A stretch of 64,000 nucleotides of DNA from Leucobacter triazinivorans (GCF_004208635.1 NZ_CP035806.1:1860001-1924000), one strand, 5' to 3'; numbered from the stretch's first letter, positions 53,802-63,340 are shown. The notes: a model not told the origin generated them from the letters alone. A program made the numbers and translations.

Positions 53802-55285
53802 ACAAGCAGTTGAAGTTCCTCACCCGCACCGTGTTCGGCATGTTCCTGGTGCTCTTCTTCTCCGTCACGATGATCCAGTTCGTGTCGGCGGACGACCTGC
53901 GCGCCAACGAGCTGAACGGCCGCACCGTCAAGAACGGCTACAAGGTGGAGCGCGGCTCGATCCTCGTCGACGGGGATCCCGTGGCCTACTCCACCCCCAC
54001 GGGCGACTCGTTCCGCTTCGTACGGCAGTACTCGGACGGCCCCCTCTACGCGCCGGTCACGGGCTACTTCTCGCACACGCAGGGCATGACGGGCCTCGAG
54101 GCGGCCATGAACCAGGATCTCTCGGGCATCGGCAACGCGCAGTTCTTCACCCGCATCATGAACACGCTCAACGGGGTCGCCCCCCAGGGCAGCTCCGTGC
54201 AGACGACCATCGATCCCGCCGCGCAGACCGCAGCGGCGGAAGCCATGGCCGAGGGCGGCTTCGAGGGCGCCGTGGTGGCACTGGATCCGAAGACCGGCGA
54301 GATCCTGGCGCTCGTGTCGACCCCCAGCTTCGATCCCAACGTGCTGTCCACGAACAGCGACGCCGAGATCATCGCGAACTACCGCCAGCTCGAAGAGGAT
54401 CCGTCGCAGCCGCTGCAGAACCGCGCGATCGCGGGCGACCTGTACCCGCCGGGTTCCGTGTACAAGCTCGTGACCGCCGCCGCCGCCATCGAGTCGGGCG
54501 AGGCGACGCCCTCGACCGAGTTCCCGAATCCGGCGCAGCTCAAACTGCCCCAGTCGACCCACGAGATGCAGAACGCGTCGCGCACCACCTGCGGCACGGG
54601 CTCGAAGGCCACCCTCGAACAGGCGATCGTGCTGTCGTGCAACATCCCCATCGCCGAAATGGCGATGGACATGGAGCCGAACGCGGTGCCCGACATGGCG
54701 CACGCCTTCGGCTTCGAGCAGGAGCTGTCGATCCCGCTGGCGGTCACGCCCAGCACGTCCCCGATGCCCGAGGACGAAGCGCAGGTCGCGCTCTCCTCGA
54801 TCGGGCAGCTCGACGTGCGGGTCACCCCCCTCCAGGTAGCGATGGTTTCGGCGGGAATCGCCAACGGCGGCACGGTGATGAAGCCCTACCTCGTCGACCG
54901 GGTGATCACACCGGACCTGCGCGTCGAGAAGGAGTACACTCCCGAAGAGTTCTCGAAGCCGATCTCGCGCGAGACGGCGGAGGACGTCGCTGGCATGATG
55001 GAGGAGGGCGTCTCCTCCGCCGAGGGCCTCGCGCAGCGGGCGGGCATCGACGGGGTTCGAGTCGCGGGCAAGACGGGCACCGCCGAGAACGGCACGGACG
55101 AGAACGGGAATGACCTTCCCTTTACGCTGTGGTTCACGGGATTCGCGCCGGTCGAGGATCCCGAAGTGGCCATCGCCGTGGTGATCGAGAACGGCGGCGG
55201 CGAAGCCTACGGATTTGAGGGGGGTTCGTTCGACCTCCCCACGGCAGTCGGAAAACGAGTAATGGAAGCGGTGTTGAGCGAATGA
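53798..55285 (+). CDS. pbpA: Penicillin-binding protein 2-type transpeptidase PbpA
   Basis: 495 residues. An N-terminal membrane helix and short pedestal are followed by the transpeptidase domain with SVYK (Ser about 220), SCN (about 280) and KTGTAEN (Lys about 425). It cross-links peptidoglycan made by RodA. Coupled on both sides by ATGA-type overlaps. Confidence 0.95.
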   Translation: MNKQLKFLTRTVFGMFLVLFFSVTMIQFVSADDLRANELNGRTVKNGYKVERGSILVDGDPVAYSTPTGDSFRFVRQYSDGPLYAPVTGYFSHTQGMTGLEAAMNQDLSGIGNAQFFTRIMNTLNGVAPQGSSVQTTIDPAAQTAAAEAMAEGGFEGAVVALDPKTGEILALVSTPSFDPNVLSTNSDAEIIANYRQLEEDPSQPLQNRAIAGDLYPPGSVYKLVTAAAAIESGEATPSTEFPNPAQLKLPQSTHEMQNASRTTCGTGSKATLEQAIVLSCNIPIAEMAMDMEPNAVPDMAHAFGFEQELSIPLAVTPSTSPMPEDEAQVALSSIGQLDVRVTPLQVAMVSAGIANGGTVMKPYLVDRVITPDLRVEKEYTPEEFSKPISRETAEDVAGMMEEGVSSAEGLAQRAGIDGVRVAGKTGTAENGTDENGNDLPFTLWFTGFAPVEDPEVAIAVVIENGGGEAYGFEGGSFDLPTAVGKRVMEAVLSE

Positions 55286-57018
55286 GGCCAGCGGCAGGGA
55301 TCACATTCGGCGGACGCTACGAGCTCAGCTCGAGGATCGCCGTCGGAGGCATGGGCGAGGTCTGGCGGGCGACCGACAGCATCATCGGCCGCACCGTCGC
55401 CATCAAGATCCTCAAGGACGAGTACATGGGGGATCCGGGCTTCCTCGAGCGCTTCCGCGCCGAGGCGCGGCACGCCGCGCTCGTGAATCACGAGGGGATC
55501 GCCAACGTCTTCGACTACGGCGAGGAGCAGGGCTCGGCCTACATCGTGATGGAGCTCGTGCCCGGAGAGCCGCTCTCGGCGATCATCGAGCGCGAGGGGC
55601 GCCTGCCGGCGAACCGGGTGCTCGGGATCGTCGCGCAGACCGCGACGTCGCTGCAGGCCGCTCACGACGCCGGTCTGGTGCACCGCGACATCAAGCCGGG
55701 CAACCTGCTGATCACGCCCGAGGGGCGCGTGAAGATCACCGATTTCGGCATCGCGCGGATCGCGGACCAGGTGCCGCTGACCGCGACCGGACAGGTCATG
55801 GGCACCGTGCAGTACCTCGCGCCCGAGCAGGCGAGCGGGCACACGGCGACCGCGGCCACCGACATCTACTCCCTCGGCGTCGTGGCCTACGAGTGCCTCG
55901 CGGGCAAGCGCCCGTTCACCGGCGAATCGCAGGTGGCGATCGCGATGGCGCAGATCAACGACACCCCGCCGGATCTGCCGGGCGACGTGCCGGAGCCGGT
56001 GCGCAATCTCGTGATGGCCTGCCTCGCGAAGGATGCGGCGGGTCGCCCGGCGACCGCGGCCAAGCTCGCGCAGGCGGCGACGGCGCTGCATCGGAACGAC
56101 GTGCAGCTGGCGGCCAGCTATGTGCCCCAGGTACTCGGCGCGTCACTGGCGGCGACCGCCGTGATGGCGCAGCAGACCCAGGCGCTCGATGCGGCCACCG
56201 CGGTGATGCCGCAGACAAGCGCCCTCGCGGAGCAGCAGGATCCCGAGGACGAGGCGGGCGAGGCTGCCGAGCCGGTCGCGAAGAAGAAGAGCCCGTGGAC
56301 CTGGCCGCTCATCACGCTCGCGGCTCTGCTCCTCATCATCGGTGCGGGCACGGCCTACGCGCTGCTGAGCGGCGGGGACGGCGAGCCCCAGCGCACGACG
56401 ACCCCGCCGCCCACGACCACCACCACCACGCCCGCCACGACCGAGGCGCCCACCACCGGCGCGATCGACCGCGGCGAGGTGGTCGGCAAGTCCGCCGAGG
56501 AGGCCACAGCCTACCTGAACGGGCTCGGTTTCACCAACGTCTCCACGCAGCCGGGCAGCCAGGCGCCCGACGACGAGGTCGGCCTGGTCACCGAGGTCAA
56601 TCCGAGCGGCTCCCGCGTGCCCTTCGACCAGGCCATCGTGCTCACGGTCAACGTCCCGTTCGGCGACGTCGCCCAGCCCCCGGCGCCGACCGGCACCGAC
56701 ACGGTGGACTCGGGTCAGGCGTTCACGCTGAGCCTCGCGTCGAATGTCTGCCCCACGGGGCTCACCCTGCAGGGCTACACCGTCACCGCGGATCCGTCGA
56801 ACGCGCTGGCGAGCGTCTCGGGCTCGACGGCCAACCTGCAGGCGCCCACCCTCGATCCCGGCGCAGACGACGCCACGATCACGGTGACCTACACGGCGAC
56901 CTGCCAGGCGAGCGGCGTCGAACGGGTCTCACCCGCCTCACCGGAGGCGACGATCACCGTGCAGGCTCCGCCGGCCGACGGACCCGATGCGGGTTCCGGG
57001 GGCAACGGTCAGCCCTGA
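55282..57018 (+). CDS. pknA: Ser/Thr protein kinase PknA, with one PASTA domain
   Basis: 578 residues. Kinase domain (about 10-270): VGGMGEVWRA, VAIKIL (ATP Lys), HRDIKPGNLL, DFGIAR, APEQASG. A membrane helix (about 335-355), a Thr-rich linker and one PASTA repeat (about 395-460) follow, then a ~100-residue Thr/Ser/Pro-rich external tail. Many PknA proteins lack PASTA, so a sensor-bearing form is notable though common in Microbacteriaceae. Start overlaps the pbpA stop. Confidence 0.93.
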   Translation: MRPAAGITFGGRYELSSRIAVGGMGEVWRATDSIIGRTVAIKILKDEYMGDPGFLERFRAEARHAALVNHEGIANVFDYGEEQGSAYIVMELVPGEPLSAIIEREGRLPANRVLGIVAQTATSLQAAHDAGLVHRDIKPGNLLITPEGRVKITDFGIARIADQVPLTATGQVMGTVQYLAPEQASGHTATAATDIYSLGVVAYECLAGKRPFTGESQVAIAMAQINDTPPDLPGDVPEPVRNLVMACLAKDAAGRPATAAKLAQAATALHRNDVQLAASYVPQVLGASLAATAVMAQQTQALDAATAVMPQTSALAEQQDPEDEAGEAAEPVAKKKSPWTWPLITLAALLLIIGAGTAYALLSGGDGEPQRTTTPPPTTTTTTPATTEAPTTGAIDRGEVVGKSAEEATAYLNGLGFTNVSTQPGSQAPDDEVGLVTEVNPSGSRVPFDQAIVLTVNVPFGDVAQPPAPTGTDTVDSGQAFTLSLASNVCPTGLTLQGYTVTADPSNALASVSGSTANLQAPTLDPGADDATITVTYTATCQASGVERVSPASPEATITVQAPPADGPDAGSGGNGQP

Positions 57019-57077
57019 CGGGTCTCGGCGGAAGGCCGGAACGCGACCCCGGATCCCGATAAACTTGGAGGCAGTCC

Positions 57078-58793
57078 TTGAGCACGGAAGAGGTGACCAT
57101 GCCCGATACGACCGATGGTGCCGGTGAGCAGCGCATCCTCGCCGGTCGCTACTCCATCGGCGAGTTCGTCGGGCAGGGCGGGATGGCCACCGTGTACCGC
57201 GGGACGGACATGAAGCTCGGGCGTCAGGTCGCCATCAAGGTCATGAAGGCCGATCTGGCCGGAGACGAGCAGTTCCGCTCCCGTTTCCGCCAGGAGGCGC
57301 AGTCGGCGTCGCGCATGGCGCACCCCACCGTGGTGCGCGTCTTCGACGCGGGCGACGACCTCATCCAGACGGCGGACGGCCCCAAGCGGCTGCCGTTCAT
57401 CGTCATGGAGTACGTGGAGGGGACCAATCTGCGGCAGCTCCTCTCCGAGGGCGGCCTGTCGCAGTCCGAGGCCTGCCGGGTGGTCGACTCCGTGCTCACC
57501 GCGCTCGAGTACTCGCACCGCGCCGGCATCGTGCACCGCGACATCAAGCCCGCCAACATCATGATCACCAAGAGCGGTCAGGTGAAGGTGATGGACTTCG
57601 GGATCGCCCGCGCGGTCTCCGAGACGTCTTCCACGCTGCAGCAGACCACGGCGATCCTCGGCACGGCCGCCTACTTCTCGCCGGAGCAGGCCAAGGGCGA
57701 GTCCATCGACGCGCGCACCGACCTCTACTCCACGTCGGTGCTGCTCTACGAACTGCTGGCAGGCGACGTGCCGTTCCGCGGCGACACCGCGGTGGCAGTG
57801 GCCTACCAGCACGTCAGCGAGCGGCCCACCCCGCCGAGCGACCGCAACCCCGAGGTGACTCCCGAGCTCGACCGCGTCGTGCTCTACGGGCTGGCGAAGG
57901 ATCGCTCCAAGCGCTTCCAGACGGCATCCGAGTTCCGCGACGCGCTGCGGCTCGCGGCCAGCGGCACGATGCCGAAGCTGTCGGTGCAGCCGCAGGACAC
58001 CGTGCTCTTCTCCGGCGGCGAGGAGGTCTCGGAGTCTGATCTCGCACTGCGACAGCTCTCGGAGGGCGGCGGTGCCGCGCGCACGCAGAGCCGACCGCCG
58101 GTGATGTGGACGTGGGCGGCGATACTGACTGTCGGCGCCGTGATCGTGGCGGTGGTCTTCTGGCTGGTGACGCTGGCCCCGCAGCAGTTCGTGCCCGACA
58201 ACTCGCGCGAGATCCCGGATCTGGTCGAGATGGAGCGGGCGGATGCCCTCGAGCTGTTGCAGAAGCAGGGCCTGTTCCCCGTGACCATCGACGAGACGAG
58301 CGAGACGATCGCCGCCGGTCGCGTGATCTCGAGCGACCCCACGACCGGTACGGTGCTCACCGTCGGCGATTCCATCACCCTCTACATCTCGACCGGCCCC
58401 GAGGTGGCCCAGGTGCCCGAGCCCGACAACATGTCGCTCGCGGAGTACAAGCAGGCGCTCGAGGATCTGGGTCTCGCAGTCGGTGTCGAGACGAGCGTCG
58501 ACGACCCCATCGCGCCCGAGGGGCGCGTGCTCGAAGTCTCACCGACCCCCGGCACCGAGCTCGCCTCGGGCGAGAGCGTCTCCGTGCGGGTGTCGAGCGG
58601 CAAGGTCAAGGTGCCCGAGGTCGTCGGCCACCCGCTCGAAGCGGCACGGTCCCTGCTCGACGGCCGCGGTCTCGAGATCACCTACACCGCGGATGAGTGC
58701 CCGGCAGAGGGCAACTTCCCCGTGACCTGGCAGTCGATCGTCGGCGAGCAGGATCAGGGCGCCGCGCTCGAGGTCAAGTACTGCGCCGCCTGA
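57078..58793 (+). CDS. pknB: Ser/Thr protein kinase PknB, with three PASTA domains
   Basis: 571 residues from a TTG with GGAGG at 57066-57070; an ATG at 57099 is possible. Kinase: GQGGMATVYRG, VAIKVM, HRDIKPANIM, DFGIARAV, SPEQAKG. Juxtamembrane linker, helix (about 345-365) and three PASTA repeats (each ~65 residues, to the end) that bind muropeptides outside. It is the main cell-wall sensor kinase and last gene of the operon. Confidence 0.95.
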   Translation: MSTEEVTMPDTTDGAGEQRILAGRYSIGEFVGQGGMATVYRGTDMKLGRQVAIKVMKADLAGDEQFRSRFRQEAQSASRMAHPTVVRVFDAGDDLIQTADGPKRLPFIVMEYVEGTNLRQLLSEGGLSQSEACRVVDSVLTALEYSHRAGIVHRDIKPANIMITKSGQVKVMDFGIARAVSETSSTLQQTTAILGTAAYFSPEQAKGESIDARTDLYSTSVLLYELLAGDVPFRGDTAVAVAYQHVSERPTPPSDRNPEVTPELDRVVLYGLAKDRSKRFQTASEFRDALRLAASGTMPKLSVQPQDTVLFSGGEEVSESDLALRQLSEGGGAARTQSRPPVMWTWAAILTVGAVIVAVVFWLVTLAPQQFVPDNSREIPDLVEMERADALELLQKQGLFPVTIDETSETIAAGRVISSDPTTGTVLTVGDSITLYISTGPEVAQVPEPDNMSLAEYKQALEDLGLAVGVETSVDDPIAPEGRVLEVSPTPGTELASGESVSVRVSSGKVKVPEVVGHPLEAARSLLDGRGLEITYTADECPAEGNFPVTWQSIVGEQDQGAALEVKYCAA

Positions 58794-58844
58794 CCACGAC
58801 GCTTCCCCGCGCAGCAGGTGCGCCGAGCGCGGGACGACGCGTGC

Positions 58845-59480
58845 TCAGCCCGCGATGAGGGGGGAGAGCGACTGCGCGATCCGCGGGGCGTTGCCGAGGC
58901 CCGCCACACCCAGCCAGTTGCCCAGCTGACGGTAGCCGCCCTCGGTCAACACGGATTCGGGGTGGTACTGCACACCGTAGACGGGCAGCTCGCGGTGACG
59001 CAGTCCCATCACGATTCCGCTCGCCGTCTCGGCGGTGATCACGAGCGTCTCCGGAACGGTGTCGCGCACCACCGCGAGCGAGTGGTACCGGGTCGCGTTG
59101 AACTCGGGGGCGACGCCCTCGAAGAAAGGATCGTCGCTGTGGTGCACCCGCGAGACCTTGCCGTGCATGAGCTCCTCGGCATGGGTCACCGTGGCGCCGA
59201 GCGCCTCGGCGATCGCCTGGTGGCCCAGGCACACGCCCAGCAGCGGGATACCCGTGCGGAGGGCGATGCCCACCATCGCGATCGAGACGCCCGCATCCGC
59301 CGGAGTTCCGGGACCCGGCGAGATGAGCACCCCGTCGTAGTCGGCGACGAGCTGCTCGAGCTCCCCGGGGCTCACCTCGTCGTTGCGGATCACCCGCGTC
59401 GCGGCACCGAGCTGCTGCAGGTAGCCGTTCAGCGTGTAGACGAAGCTGTCGTAGTTGTCGATGATCAGAATGCTCGTCAT
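58845..59480 (-). CDS. trpG: Glutamine amidotransferase, anthranilate/aminodeoxychorismate synthase component II
   Basis: 211 residues from the ATG at 59480. Class I amidotransferase: NYDSFVYTLNGYLQQLG, SPGPGTP, GVCLGHQAI (nucleophile Cys) and YGVQYHPESVLTEGG (catalytic His and Glu). It makes ammonia from glutamine for TrpE or PabB. Convergent to pknB, coupled (ATGA) to the small membrane protein upstream. Separating TrpG from PabA needs phylogeny. Confidence 0.92.
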   Translation of the reverse strand: MTSILIIDNYDSFVYTLNGYLQQLGAATRVIRNDEVSPGELEQLVADYDGVLISPGPGTPADAGVSIAMVGIALRTGIPLLGVCLGHQAIAEALGATVTHAEELMHGKVSRVHHSDDPFFEGVAPEFNATRYHSLAVVRDTVPETLVITAETASGIVMGLRHRELPVYGVQYHPESVLTEGGYRQLGNWLGVAGLGNAPRIAQSLSPLIAG

Positions 59481-59635
59481 GATCCGACCGTCGCCTCCTC
59501 GGCTTGAAAGTACAGGGCCGCCCACGGGTAGACGTAGGCGATGAGAACGGTGACCAGCGCAGCCGCGACGAGCAGGAGCACGATCACCCGCAGCCAGGCC
59601 GGCCCCGGGAAGAAACGCCAGAGCAGTGAGAACAT
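59477..59635 (-). CDS. Small single-span membrane protein between sortase and trpG
   Basis: 52 residues, MFSLLWRFFPGPAWLRVIVL followed by LVAAALVTVLIAYVYPWAAL: one membrane helix with a short charged tail. Its ATG overlaps the sortase stop and its stop overlaps the trpG ATG, so it is tightly coupled. No function is known to me. Confidence 0.8.
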   Translation of the reverse strand: MFSLLWRFFPGPAWLRVIVLLLVAAALVTVLIAYVYPWAALYFQAEEATVGS

Positions 59636-60414
59636 CAGGCCTCCTGATCCCCGCGGGACGCCTGGGTGCGCTCCATGGTCGGATTGAGCTCGAGCAGTTC
59701 GGCCGGCGGGCCGTCGCTGCGTGGCTGGAAACCCTCGAACACCGAGTAGGCGACGGCGCGCTCGTCGCTGCCGGCCAGCTTCGGGTGGCAGGTGGTCAGC
59801 GTGAGGATCTGATCCTCGCCCGGTTGCCCCTCGAGGCGGGGGAAGGGGTTCAGCACGTCCACCGCGTCCGGCAGCACGTACTCGATCGAGCGGAAGCGAT
59901 AGGTGTACCATCCCTCCGCGGTTTCGACGAACAGAGGATCGCCGACCCGCAGGTTCATGATCTCGCGGAAGGAGTTGATCAGGGGCCCCGATCGGTGCCC
60001 CGCCAGAGCGAAGTTGCCGGGCTCGCCGGGCATCTGCGTATTCTCGTAGTGCCCGATGCCCTTCTCGTCAAGGTTGAGCACCGTCCACCAGTCGGTAGTC
60101 TCTCCGATGCGGTTCGCGTAGGTGGTGCCGAATGCCGGTGCGTGCAGCACCGCGAACACCTCGCCGGCCGCGGGCCGCGCGGCGACCGGGACCGTGCCCG
60201 GTTCGACCGGTGGGGCCGCGGCGTCCCAGCGAGCCGAATCCTGCGCAGAGAGCTCGGTCTGCTTGGCGGTGACCGCGACGCCGGTGTGCCAGGGCTGCCA
60301 CACGATGTAGCCCAGCACCCCCAGGCCGCCGAGCAGCAGCACTTCGCCGATCACCGTGAGCGGACTCAAGCGGGCCCGCCGGCGTCGGCCGCGCGCGCTG
60401 CGAGACTCCATCAC
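59635..60414 (-). CDS. Class E sortase
   Basis: 259 residues. N-terminal membrane anchor (TVIGEVLLLGGLGVLGYIVW, about 20-40), then the sortase barrel with FALAGHRSG (catalytic His), LTLTTCHPKL (catalytic Cys) and SDERAVAYSV (Arg). It links surface proteins to peptidoglycan or pilin-like polymers. Class E enzymes prefer LAXTG signals; the only wall-anchored protein in the window has LPVTG. The first Met is 60414 or 60411. Confidence 0.93.
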   Translation of the reverse strand: MMESRSARGRRRRARLSPLTVIGEVLLLGGLGVLGYIVWQPWHTGVAVTAKQTELSAQDSARWDAAAPPVEPGTVPVAARPAAGEVFAVLHAPAFGTTYANRIGETTDWWTVLNLDEKGIGHYENTQMPGEPGNFALAGHRSGPLINSFREIMNLRVGDPLFVETAEGWYTYRFRSIEYVLPDAVDVLNPFPRLEGQPGEDQILTLTTCHPKLAGSDERAVAYSVFEGFQPRSDGPPAELLELNPTMERTQASRGDQEA

Positions 60415-60473
60415 CCTGACATTGTATGCGCACAGCGCTGAGAGTCTTGCGGATTCCCGGTAGACTCAGAGTC

Positions 60474-60752
60474 ATGGCAGCAGCTGGGAAGAATGTAAGC
60501 AAGCGCAAGTCGGCAGAGCTGACGCAGGATCAGGCCGCGCTCTCCTCCGCCCGGAAGGACGCGCCCAACCCCGTCTGGTTCAAGCCGGTCATGTTCGGGT
60601 TCATGCTGCTCGGCCTCATCTGGATCGTGCTCTACTACATCACGAGCGCCACGGCGCTCCCCCTGCCCGTCCCCGCCCTTGGTCAGGCCAACATCTTCGT
60701 GGGCTTCGGGCTCGTGCTCGTGGGCTTCCTCATGACCCCCTGGTGGAAGTAG
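60474..60752 (+). CDS. crgA: Cell division protein CrgA
   Basis: 92 residues with two membrane helices (MFGFMLLGLIWIVLYYITSA and NIFVGFGLVLVGFLMT) and the ending PWWK typical of CrgA. It recruits PBPs to the septum and couples FtsZ-ring events to wall synthesis. Divergent from the sortase operon by 59 bases. Confidence 0.94.
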   Translation: MAAAGKNVSKRKSAELTQDQAALSSARKDAPNPVWFKPVMFGFMLLGLIWIVLYYITSATALPLPVPALGQANIFVGFGLVLVGFLMTPWWK

Positions 60753-60854
60753 CCGCTCGACGCAGGCCCCGCCGACCCGCGGTTGCCGCCCGCTCTGCCG
60801 CGAATCACACCGGTGTAGTTCCTTCCCCAGCTGGGGAGAAGCATGTGGATAACT

Positions 60855-60887
60855 GACGAAAGCCCCGGCATTGCCGGGGCTTTCGTC
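60855..60887. terminator. Bidirectional hairpin terminator
   Basis: Perfect 15-base arms (60855-60869 with 60873-60887) and a 3-base loop, with AAA/TTT in the stem, between convergent crgA and rhomboid genes. Confidence 0.85.
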
Positions 60888-60955
60888 ATCCTGCACGAGC
60901 GAAGCGAGTCGCGGGATCCGCACTGAGATCCTGTGATCGGCGCCGCAGGATGACG
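60884..60955. repeat. Dispersed palindromic repeat, copy C
   Basis: Outer arms CGTCATCCTGC (60884-60894) and GCAGGATGACG (60945-60955) enclose GAGCGAAGCGAGTCGCGGGATCC, as in copy D. No gene was seen between 60753 and 61013 beyond this repeat and the terminator. Confidence 0.75.
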
Positions 60956-61013
60956 CGCGCACAGGCGACCAACCGCACCCTCACGCTCCGCGGCGCCGGG
61001 AGACGCGCGTGCG

Positions 61014-61952
61014 TCAGATGATCGACGGCAGCACGACGAAGTAGGAGAAGCTGCGCCCGACCAGCACCGCGCCGAGCCCCACGAGGCCAATGAGCCTCCG
61101 GGTGCTGCGCCGCGGACCCCGTGTGGCCAGCAGCAGCCACATCGTGATCGCACCGACCACCATTCCGCCGAGGTGCGCCTGCCACGAGATGTTCGCCCCG
61201 GGGATGAGCCCGATCCCGAAGTTGATCGCGATGAGCACCGCGAGCGAAGTGATGTTGACTCGCGCCGCCTTGTAGGCGACGAGGGTTGCCGCCAGCACGC
61301 CGAAGATCGCGCCGGATGCCCCGACCGTGGGAGTGAGCACGCTCGCCGGTTCCGCGTACCCCCAGAACATCACGCCCAGCGAACCGCCGACGCCAGCGAA
61401 GAGGTACAGCGTGAGAAACGCCGCCCGACCGATCATCTGCTCGAGGTTGCGGCCGAAAAGCCACAGCGCGTACATGTTGAACAGGATGTGGAACAGGAAG
61501 CCCGTGGAGTGGGTGAACATCGAGGTGACCATGCGCCAGGGCTCGAAGTCGAGACCCGGCGGGAGCACCGACCCCGGGAGCGAATAGAGCGGGGCATACC
61601 AGAGCGTACGCGTCACCTCGTCAGCGCCGAAGTAGTGGCTGAGCGTCTGCGCGACGAACACGATCCCGCAGAGGATCATGATGCCGTAGGTGATGGGGGT
61701 GTCGAGGGCGGCGATGCGCCGGCCCGTCACCCGCGCCGAGCGGCCCGCACGCTGAGCCGCGCCCGGCTGCGTCTGCTTGACGCACTCCGAGCACAGCACG
61801 CCGACGGCCGACACCACCTGGCAGTCGGGGCAGATGGTGCGGCCGCAGCGCTGGCACAGCGTGAAACTGTGCACCTGGGGGTGGCGATAGCAGACGTCGT
61901 CGGGCCCGTACTCGACGCGCTCGCCGAACGCCGGCCCCGGTCCGTTCGCCAC
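61014..61952 (-). CDS. Rhomboid-family intramembrane serine protease
   Basis: 312 residues from a GTG. An N-terminal cytosolic zinc-finger-like segment (CYRHP, CQRCGRTICPDC, CSEC) precedes six helices. HILFNMYALWLFG (conserved Asn), GASGAIFG (catalytic Ser) and WQAHLGGMVVG (catalytic His) are present. It cleaves membrane proteins within the bilayer; substrates unknown. Standard place next to the cyclophilin gene near the origin. Confidence 0.94.
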   Translation of the reverse strand: MANGPGPAFGERVEYGPDDVCYRHPQVHSFTLCQRCGRTICPDCQVVSAVGVLCSECVKQTQPGAAQRAGRSARVTGRRIAALDTPITYGIMILCGIVFVAQTLSHYFGADEVTRTLWYAPLYSLPGSVLPPGLDFEPWRMVTSMFTHSTGFLFHILFNMYALWLFGRNLEQMIGRAAFLTLYLFAGVGGSLGVMFWGYAEPASVLTPTVGASGAIFGVLAATLVAYKAARVNITSLAVLIAINFGIGLIPGANISWQAHLGGMVVGAITMWLLLATRGPRRSTRRLIGLVGLGAVLVGRSFSYFVVLPSII

Positions 61953-61959
61953 CGGGAGC

Positions 61960-62469
61960 CTACGCCTCGACGACGTCGACGCCGGAGATCACCACATCGT
62001 CGACGGGGCGATCCATGGCACCGGTCTGCACGGCCGAGATCGCGTCGACGACCGCCTTCGACGCGTCGTCCGCGACCACGCCGAAGATCGTGTGCTTGCC
62101 GTTGAGCCAGTCGGGGGCGGTGGTGGTGATGAAGAACTGAGAGCCGTTGGTGCCCGCGAGGCGGCCCGTCATGTCGGGGCGCTTGCCCGCATTGGCCATC
62201 GCCAGCTGGTAGGGCTCGGAGAAGACCAGCTCCGGGTGGATCTCGTCGTCGAAGGTGTAGCCCGGCCCGCCGGTTCCCGTGCCGGTGGGGTCGCCGCCCT
62301 GGATCATGAAGTTCGGGATGATGCGGTGGAAGATCACGCCGTCGTAGAAGCCCTTCGCTGCGAGATCGACGAAGTTCTTGACGGTCTTGGGCGCGTGGTT
62401 GCCGAAGAGGTTCAGCACGATGTCGCCATGATTGGTGTGGATGGTGGCTACCGAGGTGTGGATGCTCAT
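61960..62469 (-). CDS. ppiA: Peptidyl-prolyl cis-trans isomerase (cyclophilin)
   Basis: 169 residues from the ATG at 62469 (MSIHTSVATIHTNHGDIVLN). Cyclophilin motifs: FHRIIPNFMIQGGD (catalytic Arg), GTNGSQFFITT and LNGKHTIFG. No signal peptide, so it is cytosolic. It assists folding at prolines. The rhomboid GTG follows 7 bases after its stop, so both form one operon. Confidence 0.95.
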   Translation of the reverse strand: MSIHTSVATIHTNHGDIVLNLFGNHAPKTVKNFVDLAAKGFYDGVIFHRIIPNFMIQGGDPTGTGTGGPGYTFDDEIHPELVFSEPYQLAMANAGKRPDMTGRLAGTNGSQFFITTTAPDWLNGKHTIFGVVADDASKAVVDAISAVQTGAMDRPVDDVVISGVDVVEA

Positions 62470-62656
62470 GGGGACCAGTCTAGGCCGGGCTTCTGACGCG
62501 ATCGCTGCACGCGAACCCGTGGCGGGGATACTACCAGGCTGTGAATCGCTCGCAACGGGTGCGGCACGGTCGCCGTGCCCGCAACGGTTCGGTGTAGCGT
62601 GGAGGTACGAGTGATGTCGCTCAGAGCATTGTCTCGCCGAGCTAGGAGGACAGGGT

Positions 62657-63151
62657 ATGAAACTCTCACGCAAGCGCCGCCGCGAACTCCGCCGGCTGCG
62701 GAACGAAGCACAGGAGCTGCTCGATCAGCAGCGCGTCGTCCTCGGACACGCCGGCGACGTGCTGCAGCAGGCCGGGCGTCAGGCCCGACGCTTGAGCGAC
62801 GAGCACCTCGCCCCGCGGGTCGACGAGACCCTCGAGGCCGTGCGGCCCGCCGTCGATCGCGGTGTGGCTTCGGCGCGACGCGCCGCCGACGGCGTGCGCC
62901 GCGTCACCGCGCCGCTCGTCGCGAGCGCGCTCGCCCGCACGATCCGCACGCTCGACGAGCTCGACAACAAGGACGCCGCGAAGCAGGTGCGCGGCTTCGG
63001 CGAGCGTACGGGATACCTGAAGCCCGAGAAAAAGGGCATCGGCGGCGTCATCGCCCTCGGGCTCGGGATCGCCGCGGCGGCGGGCGTCGGCTACGCCCTC
63101 TGGCAGGCGTTCCGCACCGACGACGAGCTCTGGGTGGCCCCCGAGAACTGA
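62657..63151 (+). CDS. Hypothetical protein with one membrane helix
   Basis: 164 residues, strong AGGAGG at about 62644. Arg/Glu-rich helical N-terminal two thirds (KLSRKRRRELRRLRNEAQEL), a glycine/alanine-rich helix (GVIALGLGIAAAAGVGYALW, about 133-152) and a short acidic end. The layout suggests a membrane-tethered coiled-coil protein. Function unknown. Confidence 0.8.
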   Translation: MKLSRKRRRELRRLRNEAQELLDQQRVVLGHAGDVLQQAGRQARRLSDEHLAPRVDETLEAVRPAVDRGVASARRAADGVRRVTAPLVASALARTIRTLDELDNKDAAKQVRGFGERTGYLKPEKKGIGGVIALGLGIAAAAGVGYALWQAFRTDDELWVAPEN

Positions 63152-63208
63152 TCTCCGTGCTCGGCCGACGGAGCGAACCCTCCGCCGGCCGAGCGAGCGC
63201 CGGCCCCG

Positions 63209-63290
63209 GTCATCCTGCGCGAGCGGAGCGAGTCGCAGGATCCACCACCGTGCTGGATCCTGCGACTGCGCTCGCTCCGCGAGGGACGAC
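63209..63290. repeat. Dispersed palindromic repeat, copy D (best preserved)
   Basis: Inner 13-base perfect arms GTCGCAGGATCCA (63232-63244) and TGGATCCTGCGAC (63254-63266), flanked by outer GAGCGGAGCGA / CGCTCGCTCCGCG arms and by GTCATCCTGC. Between the hypothetical gene and the convergent Nudix gene. Confidence 0.8.
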
Positions 63291-63340
63291 GGAGGAGGGC
63301 CTGGATCCCGACGCCTCACCGCCGGGTCGGCGCAGCGCGG

